Source: Clostridiaceae bacterium (lineage in GTDB: Bacteria; Bacillota_A; Clostridia; Clostridiales; Clostridiaceae). Taken from it: a DNA stretch of 64,000 nucleotides. The position numbers and the translations under genes are program-made. A model generated the notes under the pieces. It was given only the letters and a program-made list of their open reading frames with translations, ran no database searches and had not been told where the DNA came from. The first letter of the stretch is position 1. Each line of letters begins with the position of its first letter. Location: assembly GCA_029256485.1 (NCBI GenBank), contig JAQSXU010000021.1:20877-84876 (forward strand). Reading direction: 5' to 3'. Below, in pieces: positions 34,787-42,961 of this stretch.

Positions 34787-35135
34787 TTAGTAGCATATAA
34801 AGCAATGAATATTTTCTAAAGGAAGTATATAATATGTCCATTTAGCATTGTTCCAAATCCATACATAAATATAATTATTCCTCACCAATATAGGTACAGA
34901 CCAAAATTCTGTACCATTATTCAACCAAAGATACGTATATTTTTTCATGCAGTGATGTATTGTTGATTGGTTAATAATAGTTGTACCTGGTGTTTTTGTG
35001 TTACCAAGAGCTTTTGCTTTATATATAGAAGGAATAAAGTTAGGCGGGTTCCAGTATAAAAGTCCTTTTACAGAAGGTTTACTAACCTTTGGACTGCAAC
35101 CTCACCTATAACCGTAATTGAAATAGGGTAAACAT
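34787..35135 (-). pseudogene. decayed clostridial surface/exosporium-type protein gene
   Basis: Minus-strand reading from the codon after a TGA (35102-35104) to TAA at 34787 gives 104 open codons. They include KKYTYLWLNNGTEFWSVP and NNAKWTYYILPLENIHCF, which match the C-terminal domain of a clostridial family I know with consensus like FTYIWLxNGxxFWFYP ... YYGIDLRRI. Upstream of the TGA the same frame reads PYFNYGYR, and an ATG at 35135 is one base out of frame, so the gene has at least one nonsense codon and one frameshift. Its Gly/Pro-rich N-terminal region is short. Members are often labelled transporter, collagen-like or hypothetical; the true role is unknown. Confidence 0.55.
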
Positions 35136-35256
35136 TTAATATAAATAACTATTTCCTCCGTAAAACATATTATTATAGATTAATATATGATTGAGAGCTC
35201 GATATTTACACTGTATGGTATACTAAATATGAAATATTAAATTGAAGAGGTGTACT

Positions 35257-35613
35257 TTGAAAAATAAAATTGAACTGATTCAAAATATACTATATACTTT
35301 TATGAACTCTCTAGGATATAAAATATACAAGCAATTTAATATTAATTTTTTAAATGCAGGTCAATGCAGCGGTTGTGACACCTGTACCATTCACTCAGGC
35401 TGTAAAAATCCTGAAAAAAGGACGTATTGCATTACTGGTTCAGGAGTTATGCTGGGGGATGTAATTGAAAAGTTATTTCACGAAAAGCTGCAATGGTTTG
35501 CTGAAGGCAAACAGCCAAATCAGATAATAAAAATAATGGGATTCATATCAGAAGAGAAAAGCGGCTTATTGCTTAATGAATTAAGCAGTATGTTGGAAGA
35601 TAGCTGCATTTAA
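35257..35613 (+). CDS. Cys-rich protein, perhaps a DUF2284-type C-terminal fragment
   Basis: A 118-residue protein with a metal-binding look: GQCSGCDTCTIHSGCKNPEKRTYCITGSG near residue 34 has five Cys in 21 residues. The CxxCxxC...C-x-x-PEK pattern resembles the C-terminal part of DUF2284 predicted metal-binding proteins, which are near 180-200 residues, so this may be a short or 5'-truncated member. The start is a TTG with GAGGTG just upstream; another TTG lies five codons earlier. The haemolysin III-like gene begins 25 bases after its stop. I am unsure of the family. Confidence 0.5.
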   Translation: MKNKIELIQNILYTFMNSLGYKIYKQFNINFLNAGQCSGCDTCTIHSGCKNPEKRTYCITGSGVMLGDVIEKLFHEKLQWFAEGKQPNQIIKIMGFISEEKSGLLLNELSSMLEDSCI

Positions 35614-35638
35614 TTCACTAAAACAGGAGGATTTCAAA

Positions 35639-36283
35639 ATGGAAGATGGAAACTTTTATACTAAAGGTGAGGAAATAGCTAATGCTGTTACCCATGGAAT
35701 TGGAGCAGCACTTTCCATAGTTGCATTGGTACTGTTAATTGTGTTTGCTGTTAAGTATGGAGATGTTTGGTATGTTGTTAGTTATAGTATATATGGAGCT
35801 TCGCTTGTAATTCTATATACTGAATCCACACTTTATCACAGCCTTCCGGGGGAAAAAGTAAAAAGGTTGTTTAGAATTTTTGATCATGCATCCATTTACC
35901 TGCTTATAGCGGGAACATATACTCCTTTTGCTCTTACAATTTTAAGAGGACCCTTAGGCTGGACCATATTTGGAGTAGTCTGGGGACTTACTGTAATAGG
36001 CATAACTATGAAGGTATTTTTTACAGGAAAATTTGAAAAGCTTTCTACAATTATATACATAGGAATGGGCTGGATTATAGTAATAGCTTTAAAGAGAATC
36101 ATCACATTTGTGCCAATGACTGGAGTTATACTTTTAATAATAGGGGGAGTTTTGTATACAGGCGGTGCATTTTTGTTTATGAGAGATGATATACCTTATA
36201 ATCATGCAGTGTGGCATTTATTTGTAATGGGAGGCAGTGTTTGCCATTTCCTTTGTATTCTCCTTTATGTAATCCCAAATTAA
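35639..36283 (+). CDS. haemolysin III family (PAQR-like) membrane protein
   Basis: A 214-residue protein with seven predicted helices. The start YTKGEEIANAVTHGIGAALSIVALVLL and YTESTLYHSLPG near residue 63, then FDHASIYLLIAGTYTPFAL and a C-terminal IPYNHAVWHLFVMGGSVCHF, carry the conserved His/Asp/Ser residues of the HlyIII/PAQR (CREST) superfamily, thought to be metal-dependent membrane hydrolases. Despite the name, haemolysis is not established for most members. AGGAGG precedes the ATG. It is probably co-transcribed with the Cys-rich gene upstream. Confidence 0.9.
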   Translation: MEDGNFYTKGEEIANAVTHGIGAALSIVALVLLIVFAVKYGDVWYVVSYSIYGASLVILYTESTLYHSLPGEKVKRLFRIFDHASIYLLIAGTYTPFALTILRGPLGWTIFGVVWGLTVIGITMKVFFTGKFEKLSTIIYIGMGWIIVIALKRIITFVPMTGVILLIIGGVLYTGGAFLFMRDDIPYNHAVWHLFVMGGSVCHFLCILLYVIPN

Positions 36284-36287
36284 AAAA

Positions 36288-36307
36288 ACTTTGAAAATTT
36301 TCAAAGT
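36288..36307 (+). terminator. palindrome after the haemolysin III-like gene
   Basis: A 20-bp perfect palindrome, ACTTTGAAAATTTTCAAAGT. It may end the upstream transcript; the following promoter starts only five bases later. Confidence 0.5.
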
Positions 36308-36311
36308 CATG

Positions 36312-36340
36312 TTGACAGAAGTCATATATTGTTATATACT
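36312..36340 (+). promoter_or_regulatory. promoter of the lysine transporter operon
   Basis: TTGACA (36312-36317), 17 bases, TATACT (36335-36340). Transcription should start near 36347, so the riboswitch begins some 27 bases into the RNA. Confidence 0.88.
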
Positions 36341-36373
36341 ATGTGCATAATTTAATAAGACCTCACTTTTTTT

Positions 36374-36556
36374 TAGGTGAGGTAGAGGCGCGATATTTAA
36401 TAGTTCCTAGGGGAGTTTGAGAAGCATTGATACTAGGAAGAAGGAAATGTCGCCGAAGCTTATAATATTCTCAGTATTATTTGTTGGGTCTGCAGTTAAG
36501 AACTGCAGGACTGTCTCAATAAACGACCCGGTTTATTGAGTTGTGCTATCTCATTT
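36374..36556 (+). promoter_or_regulatory. lysine riboswitch (L-box)
   Basis: The sequence carries the conserved L-box elements in order: GAGGTAGAGGCGCGA (from 36379), GGGGAG, AAATGTCGCCGAAG, GGACTGTC, and the closing GTGCTATCTC (to 36552). The P1 helix pairs AGGTGAGGTAG with CTATCTCATTT. With a terminator at 36596-36623 before the first gene, it should switch off transcription when lysine is plentiful. This identifies the downstream amino-acid ABC transporter as a lysine importer. Confidence 0.92.
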
Positions 36557-36595
36557 GGGAAAAGAAGGGGTTTTGGGTTTTTTTGTGCATATAAG

Positions 36596-36623
36596 GACCA
36601 AAGCTTGCTTTAGGTCTTTTTTT
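36596..36623 (+). terminator. riboswitch expression-platform terminator
   Basis: GACCAAAGC / GCTTTAGGTC (one bulged A, 2-base tip) followed by a run of T, 40 bases before the coding start. It is the likely attenuator controlled by the lysine riboswitch. Confidence 0.8.
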
Positions 36624-36662
36624 ATTGCAAAAAAACAACTAATTAAAGGAGGATTAATAATA

Positions 36663-37493
36663 ATGAGAAAAAAATTATCAATATTTGTTACTATGTTTTT
36701 ATCAGCTGCAGTTTTATTAACAGGGTGTGGAAAAAGTACTGGTTCAAAACAGGCAAAAGAAGATACCTTTAAGGTAGGAATGGAGGCTGGATATGCACCA
36801 TTTAACTGGACTCAAAACAATGACTCAAATGGCGCTGTTAAAATTGAAGGCAGTTCAGAATATGCAGGAGGGTATGATATAGAAATTGCAAAGAAAATAG
36901 CAGCAGGTTTAGGAAAAAAATTAGTTGTAGTTAAAACTGAATGGGACGGACTTGTTCCAGCTGTAACATCTGGAAAGATAGATGCAATCATAGCAGGCAT
37001 GTCACCAACAGCTGAGCGTAAAAAGACAATTGATTTTTCAGATAGATACTATAAATCAGATTTAGTTATGGTAGTAAAAAAAGGCGGAAAGTATGATGGA
37101 GCAACTTCTATTCAGGATTTTAAGGGAGCAAAAATTACTGCTCAGCTGAATACATTCCATTACACTGTTATTGATCAGATCAAAGGTGTGAATAAGCAGA
37201 CAGCTATGGATAATTTCCCAGCAATGAGAGTAGCGCTTCAATCAGGAGTAATTGACGGATATATATCAGAACGTCCAGAAGGCGTAAGTGCTGAAACAGC
37301 TAACAATAGCTTTAAAATGGTAGAGTTTAAGGATGGATTTACTACTTCAGAGGAAGATACTTCTATTGCAGTAGGTGTGGCAAAGGGCAGTGATTTAACT
37401 GCAAAAATTAATAAAATACTATCAGGTATATCAGAAGAACAACGTAAGACAATTATGGATACTGCTATAAAGAATCAACCAGCAGCTAAATAG
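36663..37493 (+). CDS. lysine ABC transporter substrate-binding lipoprotein
   Basis: A 276-residue lipoprotein of the family 3 solute-binding proteins. The lipobox is LLTGCGKS with the lipidated Cys near residue 22. The mature domain shows FKVGMEAGYAPFNWT, GGYDIEIAKKIAAGLGKKL, AGMSPTAERKKTIDFSDRYY and a second-lobe region ending QPAAK. The open frame reaches 40 codons further up into the riboswitch region; AAAGGAGG sets the real ATG at 36663. Position behind a lysine riboswitch supports lysine as substrate. The permease and ATPase follow. Confidence 0.92.
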   Translation: MRKKLSIFVTMFLSAAVLLTGCGKSTGSKQAKEDTFKVGMEAGYAPFNWTQNNDSNGAVKIEGSSEYAGGYDIEIAKKIAAGLGKKLVVVKTEWDGLVPAVTSGKIDAIIAGMSPTAERKKTIDFSDRYYKSDLVMVVKKGGKYDGATSIQDFKGAKITAQLNTFHYTVIDQIKGVNKQTAMDNFPAMRVALQSGVIDGYISERPEGVSAETANNSFKMVEFKDGFTTSEEDTSIAVGVAKGSDLTAKINKILSGISEEQRKTIMDTAIKNQPAAK

Positions 37494-37501
37494 TTTTATT
37501 A

Positions 37502-37533
37502 AAAATCCAATGTTTTGTAAAACATTGGGTTTT
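37502..37533 (+). terminator. intercistronic hairpin after the binding-protein gene
   Basis: AAAATCCAATGTTTT / AAAACATTGGGTTTT, a 15-bp stem (one G-U) ending in TTTT. It probably reduces read-through so that less permease than binding protein is made. Confidence 0.6.
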
Positions 37534-37549
37534 ATAAATGGAGGAAAAT

Positions 37550-38317
37550 ATGAATTTAGAATGGATAATAAAAATTGTTTCAAATGATTGGCCCATGTTT
37601 CTTCGTGGTGCAGGTATGACACTCCTTATATCAATTATTGGTACTGTTTTGGGTTTTATCATTGGTTTAATAATAGGTGTGGTAAGAACTATTCCAATGC
37701 CTGAAAAAGGAATAAAGAGATTAATTCTTAAGATTATTAATATTATTTTATTTGTTTATATAGAAATATTCAGGGGAACTCCTATGATTGTACAAGCTAT
37801 GGTAATTTATTATGGTTCTGCTATGGCTTTTGGCATTGATATGAATAGATTATATGCAGCAATACTTATAGTATCAGTAAATACAGGTGCTTATATGTCA
37901 GAAATTGTCCGCGGGGGTATAGTTTCCATTGATAAAGGACAATTTGAAGCAGCTGAGGCAATAGGTATGAATCACTTTCAAACAATGACAAATGTTGTGC
38001 TGCCGCAGGCAGTACGTAACATTTTACCTGCTACAGGTAATGAATTTGTTATAAATATAAAGGATACTTCAGTTCTTAATGTAATTTCCGTAACAGAATT
38101 ATACTTCCAGACAAAATCAGTTGCTGGAAACAATTTCAGATATTTTGAATCATTTTTTGTAGCATGTGTTCTTTATTTTATAATGACCTTTACTGTAACA
38201 AGAATTTTACGTTACTGTGAAAGAAAATTGGATGGACCTGAAAACTATATAATGTATGCTAATCAGATGCAGGTTGAAACACCTGAAGGTATGTTGAAAA
38301 GAACTGAAAATATTTAA
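37550..38317 (+). CDS. lysine ABC transporter permease
   Basis: A 255-residue permease of the polar amino-acid (HisMQ) class. It has about five helices, and the EAA loop reads EAAEAIGMNHFQTMTNVVLPQAVRNILPATGNEF near residue 133. The N-terminal LRGAGMTLLISIIGTVLGFIIGL is the usual family start. GGAGG gives the ATG at 37550; an in-frame ATG four codons earlier overlaps that ribosome site. A single permease gene implies a homodimeric channel. Confidence 0.92.
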   Translation: MNLEWIIKIVSNDWPMFLRGAGMTLLISIIGTVLGFIIGLIIGVVRTIPMPEKGIKRLILKIINIILFVYIEIFRGTPMIVQAMVIYYGSAMAFGIDMNRLYAAILIVSVNTGAYMSEIVRGGIVSIDKGQFEAAEAIGMNHFQTMTNVVLPQAVRNILPATGNEFVINIKDTSVLNVISVTELYFQTKSVAGNNFRYFESFFVACVLYFIMTFTVTRILRYCERKLDGPENYIMYANQMQVETPEGMLKRTENI

Positions 38318-38334
38318 GAGAGGGAGGGTAACAT

Positions 38335-39075
38335 ATGGAAAAGGTAATTGAAATTAAGCACTTAAGCAAATCTTTTGGAAATCATGAAGTTTTAAAAGAC
38401 ATTGATTTTTCAGTGAATAAAGGAGAAGTAGTTTCTATCATTGGATCATCTGGATCTGGAAAATCCACCCTTCTTCGCTGTATTAATCTTTTAGAAAAGC
38501 CAAGCGGTGGCGAAATAATTTATAATGGAGAAAATATTTTAGATGACAAACATGATATTTATTCATATCGCACAAGGCTAGGAATGGTGTTCCAGCAATT
38601 TAATTTATTTAATAATCATAATGTCTTAAGCAATTGTGTGGTAGGGCAAATGAAAGTGCTAAAACGCTCGAAAGAAGAGGCTGAAAAGGTTGCAATGAAA
38701 TATTTAAAAGTGGTTGGTATGGAACAGTATATAAATGCAAAGCCAAAGCAGCTGTCGGGTGGACAAAAACAGCGTGTGGCTATTGCCAGAGCCCTTTCTA
38801 TGGAACCAGACGTTATGTTGTTTGATGAACCAACATCAGCTCTTGATCCAGAAATGGTTGGAGAAGTCCTTAAGGTTATGAAGGAACTAGCTCAATCCGG
38901 GCTTACTATGTTAGTAGTAACCCATGAAATGGGATTTGCAAAAGAAGTGTCCCGCCGAGTGGTATTTATGGATAAGGGGGTTATCGCAGAAGAAGGTGCT
39001 CCTGAGCAAATTTTTAATAACCCAATACAAGAACGAACAAGAGAATTTTTAAAACGCACATTAAACAAGATCTAA
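38335..39075 (+). CDS. lysine ABC transporter ATP-binding protein (GlnQ-like)
   Basis: A 246-residue ATPase. Walker A is [14 protein letters not shown] near residue 34, the signature is [19 protein letters not shown], Walker B is [16 protein letters not shown], and the H-loop is [12 protein letters not shown]: all match polar amino-acid ABC ATPases. GAGGGAGG precedes the ATG 17 bases after the permease. It ends the riboswitch-controlled operon and is followed by a strong terminator. Confidence 0.94.
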   Translation: MEKVIEIKHLSKSFGNHEVLKDIDFSVNKGEVVSIIGSSGSGKSTLLRCINLLEKPSGGEIIYNGENILDDKHDIYSYRTRLGMVFQQFNLFNNHNVLSNCVVGQMKVLKRSKEEAEKVAMKYLKVVGMEQYINAKPKQLSGGQKQRVAIARALSMEPDVMLFDEPTSALDPEMVGEVLKVMKELAQSGLTMLVVTHEMGFAKEVSRRVVFMDKGVIAEEGAPEQIFNNPIQERTREFLKRTLNKI

Positions 39076-39094
39076 GCTCTGCTTAGATCTTGTT
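39064..39094 (+). terminator. terminator of the lysine transporter operon
   Basis: A perfect 14-bp stem, AACAAGATCTAAGC / GCTTAGATCTTGTT, with loop TCT, overlapping the stop codon. The structured repeat copy 2 starts three bases later. Confidence 0.7.
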
Positions 39095-39096
39095 CA

Positions 39097-39217
39097 AATA
39101 ACAAAGATTAAATAACAAAGATTAAATAAGGTAGGTTTTGCCATTGGGCAAAACCTGAATTTTAGATTTTCTGCTTGCAGAAAATCATCAATATTTGTTA
39201 TTTATTCTTTAATCTTT
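39097..39217. repeat. structured intergenic repeat, copy 2
   Basis: About 121 bp with the same design as the copy at 34655. The left arm is a perfect tandem of the 14-mer AATAACAAAGATTA (39097-39124). Then come hairpin AGGTTTTGCC/GGCAAAACCT (39133-39156) and hairpin GATTTTCTGC/GCAGAAAATC (39165-39186), and a right arm containing TTTGTTAT and TTTAATCTTT (39208-39217). Loops and some stem bases differ from copy 1 while pairing is kept. The 331-base gap 39076-39406 also holds the acetoacetate-CoA ligase promoter and cre site. Confidence 0.75.
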
Positions 39218-39282
39218 AATAAATTGGATCAAAGGTACTTAATATTTTTATGTATTTTGCTTATTTAAAGGATTTATTTAAA

Positions 39283-39311
39283 TTTACATTTATTTGTATA
39301 GGAGTTATAAT
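39283..39311 (+). promoter_or_regulatory. promoter of the acetoacetate-CoA ligase gene
   Basis: TTTACA (39283-39288), 17 bases, TATAAT (39306-39311). Transcription would start near 39318. Confidence 0.8.
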
Positions 39312-39339
39312 TAATTTGATATGGTAATTTAAACATATT

Positions 39340-39353
39340 TGAAAACGATTTCA
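39340..39353 (+). promoter_or_regulatory. cre site (CcpA operator)
   Basis: TGAAAACGATTTCA fits the catabolite-responsive element consensus TGWAANCGNTNWCA at every fixed position. It lies about 20 bases downstream of the expected transcription start, where CcpA represses by roadblock. Confidence 0.75.
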
Positions 39354-39406
39354 AAAAGGTTGGATATTTATAATTCCAACGTAAAATTAGGGGGAGTGAT
39401 AAAAAT

Positions 39407-41368
39407 ATGAGAAAGTTATTATGGAAGCCATCAAAAGAGTATATAAAAAATACGAATATGAACTCTTTTATGAGCTATGTAAATAAAAAATTTAATATTA
39501 AAATTAACGATTACCCAGCTTTGTATAAATGGTCAATTAGTTTTCCAAAGGATTTTTGGGGTACTTTGTGGGACTTTTTAGATATAAAGTATTCTCAGCC
39601 TTATTCAACACCTGTAGATGATATATCAAAATTCCCAGGTGCCAGCTGGTTTGTAGGTGCAAAATTAAACTATGCTGAAAATATGCTTCGTTTCCCTTCC
39701 AGCTCTGCTGCTGCAATTATATTTAGAGGGGAAAATATAGTCAGGCAGGAAATAAGTCATAAGGAATTGTATGAACAGGTGGTGAGACTTGCTGAAGCAC
39801 TTAGAAATGATGGAATAAAGCCAGGTGATACCATTGCTGCATATATGCCTAATGTACCTGAAACTGTAATAGCTATGCTTGCATGCTCTGCTGTAGGTGC
39901 TATTTGGTGTTCTTGCGCTACAGATATCGGACCTCAGGCAGCCGTTGACAGACTTGGTCAGGTAAAACCCTCAGTTTTATTTACAACAGATGGGTATTTT
40001 TATAAGGGAAGATGTTTTGATGTCCTTGAAAATGTCAATCAGATTGTAAATGGAATTAATTCAATTAAAAGAGTGGTTATTTCACACTATGCCGGACATA
40101 GTTCTAAAGGCAGCCAAATATTAAATGGTGTTTTGTTTGAAAAATATCTCACAAGCAATGTACCTGAGAATTTCAAGTTTGAGCAGCTTCCTTCAGAACA
40201 TCCACTTGTGGTTATGTTTTCATCAGGTACCACAGGAAAGCCAAAATGTATGGTGCAGTCTTCTGCGGGCCTTTTAGTAAACCAGTTAAAGGAGTTAGTT
40301 TTGCAAAATGATGTGAAACCTTCTGACCGGATGCTCTATATTACCACCTGCAGCTGGATGATGTGGAATTGGCAGGCTGCGGTACTAGGCACAGGCGCAT
40401 CAATAGTACTTTATGATGGAAACCCATCTTATCCAGATACATCAGCCATATGGAAGATATTAGAGGAAGAGAAAGTTACTATTTTCGGACTAAGTGCTAG
40501 TTATATACATGCCCTTATGGCTGAACAATTTTCACCTAAAAAAGCTGCAGACCTTTCAGCTCTGAGAGCCATTTCTCAAACTGGCTCTGCACTTTCAGAA
40601 GATGGTTTTGACTATATCTACACAGAGATAAAGAAGGAATTGCATTTTAATTCAATTGCAGGGGGTACAGATATCAATGGATGTTTTTCTTCCGGAAATC
40701 CTATAAGTCCTGTTTACTCTGGAGAACTTCAAGGGGCTGGTCTTGGCATGAAGATAAATGCATATAATGAAAAAGGTGAGGCAATTAGAGATGAACAAGG
40801 TGAGCTTGTTTGTGAACTGCCAACTCCATCAATGCCTCTAAAATTTTGGAATGATCCAGATAACAGCAAATATATGGATGCTTATTTTAGAGTGTACCCT
40901 GGCATTTGGCATCATGGCGATTATGTTATGATACATTCTGAGACAGGTGGAATAACTTACTATGGAAGGTCAGATTCTGTATTAAAACCATCTGGGGTTA
41001 GAATTGGAACAGCTGAAATCTACAATCAGGTTCAAAAAATTTCCCGAATTCAAGATAGCCTGGCAATAGGACAAAATTATAAGGGAGACCAAAGAATTAT
41101 TTTATTTGTACAAACAAAAGATGGAATTACCCTTGATGAAAATTTAAAAATGGAGATAAAAAGAATTTTAAGACAAAATGCTTCTCCACGGCATGTTCCA
41201 GCTATAATTTTGCCTGTACCGGATATACCTAGGACATTAAATAATAAAAAGGTTGAAAGTGCTGTGACAAATATTATAAATGGTCGAAAAGTTACTAATA
41301 AAGATGCCTTAGCAAATCCCCAGTCACTTGATTATTTTGAAGAAATTTTGCATCAGTTAAGTGAATAA
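39407..41368 (+). CDS. acetoacetate-CoA ligase
   Basis: A 653-residue ANL-superfamily ligase that activates acetoacetate to acetoacetyl-CoA using ATP. The N-terminal WSISFPKDFWGTLWDFLDIKYS and ASWFVGAKLNYAENMLRF are characteristic of this enzyme. AMP-binding motifs are VMFSSGTTGKPKCMVQS near residue 275 and WHHGDYVMIHSETGGITYYGRSDSVLKPSGVRIG near 500, with the acylation-loop Lys in RTLNNKKVES. The length fits. The gene stands alone, with a consensus promoter and a cre site, so it is probably used when preferred sugars are absent. Confidence 0.93.
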   Translation: MRKLLWKPSKEYIKNTNMNSFMSYVNKKFNIKINDYPALYKWSISFPKDFWGTLWDFLDIKYSQPYSTPVDDISKFPGASWFVGAKLNYAENMLRFPSSSAAAIIFRGENIVRQEISHKELYEQVVRLAEALRNDGIKPGDTIAAYMPNVPETVIAMLACSAVGAIWCSCATDIGPQAAVDRLGQVKPSVLFTTDGYFYKGRCFDVLENVNQIVNGINSIKRVVISHYAGHSSKGSQILNGVLFEKYLTSNVPENFKFEQLPSEHPLVVMFSSGTTGKPKCMVQSSAGLLVNQLKELVLQNDVKPSDRMLYITTCSWMMWNWQAAVLGTGASIVLYDGNPSYPDTSAIWKILEEEKVTIFGLSASYIHALMAEQFSPKKAADLSALRAISQTGSALSEDGFDYIYTEIKKELHFNSIAGGTDINGCFSSGNPISPVYSGELQGAGLGMKINAYNEKGEAIRDEQGELVCELPTPSMPLKFWNDPDNSKYMDAYFRVYPGIWHHGDYVMIHSETGGITYYGRSDSVLKPSGVRIGTAEIYNQVQKISRIQDSLAIGQNYKGDQRIILFVQTKDGITLDENLKMEIKRILRQNASPRHVPAIILPVPDIPRTLNNKKVESAVTNIINGRKVTNKDALANPQSLDYFEEILHQLSE

Positions 41369-41374
41369 ATAATG

Positions 41375-41404
41375 GCAGCCTATAAGCTTTTACTTTTAGG
41401 CTGC
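41375..41404 (+). terminator. hairpin after acetoacetate-CoA ligase
   Basis: GCAGCCTA / TAGGCTGC, 8-bp stem with a 14-base loop; the T tract is poor. Confidence 0.55.
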
Positions 41405-41426
41405 TATAATCAAATTTAATGAAAAA

Positions 41427-41456
41427 TTAACAGATTATGTGAAAATATGTTATAAT
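41427..41456 (+). promoter_or_regulatory. promoter of the second FIST operon
   Basis: TTAACA (41427-41432), 18 bases, TATAAT (41451-41456). Confidence 0.6.
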
Positions 41457-41538
41457 AAGGTTATATATAGAAATATTGCGATATTCTTAAGGGGACGGCT
41501 TTTCAATACTCAGCATAAAAGAAAAGGAGTGAGTATTC

Positions 41539-42885
41539 GTGACTGGAAAGATAAGGCAAATCATTGATGAGATTATTGAAGAAAGGTCAAAAGGTAATCC
41601 TGCTATTACAGAGGTAACAAAAGCAAAATTGATACTAAAGGGGCTTAATCCCAGTAAATTTGATAGCTGTTCCTATGATGATCCAGTAATTATTGAAAAG
41701 CTTCTTGATATTGCGAAGCAGTTAAATGTAAACAATGTAATAAACAAAGAAATAAATATAAAATCAGCATTTTCAATAAAATGCTCAGAAAAAGAGGTTG
41801 TGCAGGATATTAAAAGTCAGTTAAATTGCTGTAACCCCAAAATAGTGATTTTTTTTGCTTCATCTGATTTTAATCAGGACAGACTAAGTAAGCTAATGCA
41901 GGAGGCTTTTAATGATTCCATAGTGTTTGGATGCTCTACTGCTGGTGAAATAACCAGTGGAGAAGTGTTAACAAACTCAGCAGTAGCAATGGCCATCAGT
42001 TCAAATATTGTCTCTGATGTAAAATTGGAAGTAGTTGAAAATATTAAAGAAAATCTTAGTTTAGAACAATCGTTTACTTCTTTAGAAAATTATTTTAATG
42101 AGAGCTTATATACAATGGATCCTTCAAAGTTTGTGGGTATAGTTTTAATTGATGGTTTAAGCATGAAGGAAGAAAAAATTATGGACTTAATAGGAAATAG
42201 AACTAATGTAAATTTTGTTGGAGGATCAGCAGGGGATAATTTTAAATTTGTTAAAACCTATGTGTGCGCCAATGGGAAATCATACACAGATTCTACAATC
42301 CTTGCATTGCTGAAAATAAGCAATAATGCTGAATTCAGTATTATTAAAACTCAAAGCTTTAAAGTTTTAGAGCCATTATTAATTGCTAATAAGGTTAATG
42401 AGGAAAATAGAGAAGTTATTGAATTTAATAACAAACCTGCCGCTTTGTTCTATGCAGAGGCAGTTGGAGCAGCAAATATTGCAGAAGTTCCAAAATATTT
42501 TCCAACAAATCCTGTAGGACTGCTTATTGGAGAAAATGATTTATTTGTAAGAAGTCCACAGAAAATAAAAGGAACAAGTATGTTTTTTTACTGTAATATA
42601 CTTGAAGGGATGGAAGTTAGATTACTTGAATCTACAAACATTATTGAGGATACAAAGAGGACTGTTAAAAATAAAATTGATGAATTGGGACAAATTGACG
42701 GCATAATTAATTTTGATTGTATAGAAAGGTCATTTCAACTGAAGAAAAAGAACCTAGAAAAGCAATATGGCGAAATATTTAGTGATATTCCAACCATAGG
42801 ATTTTCAACATATGGTGAAGAATTTATTGGCCATTTAAATCAAACAGCCACTATGCTGGTTTTTAAATCGAAGACAAATATGTGA
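41539..42885 (+). CDS. FIST domain sensor protein (kinase-linked)
   Basis: A 448-residue cytoplasmic protein. An N-terminal helical extension of about 85 residues (KLILKGLNPSKFDSCSYDDP) precedes the FIST_N domain, marked by VFGCSTAGEITSGEVL near residue 134 and FVGGSAGDNFKFVKTYVC near residue 224. FIST_C follows with EFNNKPAALFYAEAVG near residue 296 and GFSTYGEEFIGHLNQTATMLVF at the end. The start is GTG with GGAGTGAG upstream. A histidine kinase gene follows 76 bases later. It is longer than the FIST protein at 8874, by the N-terminal part, which may bind the kinase. Confidence 0.85.
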   Translation: MTGKIRQIIDEIIEERSKGNPAITEVTKAKLILKGLNPSKFDSCSYDDPVIIEKLLDIAKQLNVNNVINKEINIKSAFSIKCSEKEVVQDIKSQLNCCNPKIVIFFASSDFNQDRLSKLMQEAFNDSIVFGCSTAGEITSGEVLTNSAVAMAISSNIVSDVKLEVVENIKENLSLEQSFTSLENYFNESLYTMDPSKFVGIVLIDGLSMKEEKIMDLIGNRTNVNFVGGSAGDNFKFVKTYVCANGKSYTDSTILALLKISNNAEFSIIKTQSFKVLEPLLIANKVNEENREVIEFNNKPAALFYAEAVGAANIAEVPKYFPTNPVGLLIGENDLFVRSPQKIKGTSMFFYCNILEGMEVRLLESTNIIEDTKRTVKNKIDELGQIDGIINFDCIERSFQLKKKNLEKQYGEIFSDIPTIGFSTYGEEFIGHLNQTATMLVFKSKTNM

Positions 42886-42961
42886 ATACTTACAAATGAT
42901 TCAATATATTATCATTTAAAGTATCCACATATTCAAATATTCTTGAATGGAGTGACAAATT

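Noticed and set aside
36543..36662. N-terminal extension of the lysine-binding protein
   Set aside because: It overlaps the riboswitch and its terminator, lacks a ribosome site, and the signal peptide starts cleanly at 36663.
39097..39124. CRISPR-like short repeat
   Set aside because: Only two directly joined 14-mers without spacers; they form the arm of the structured repeat.
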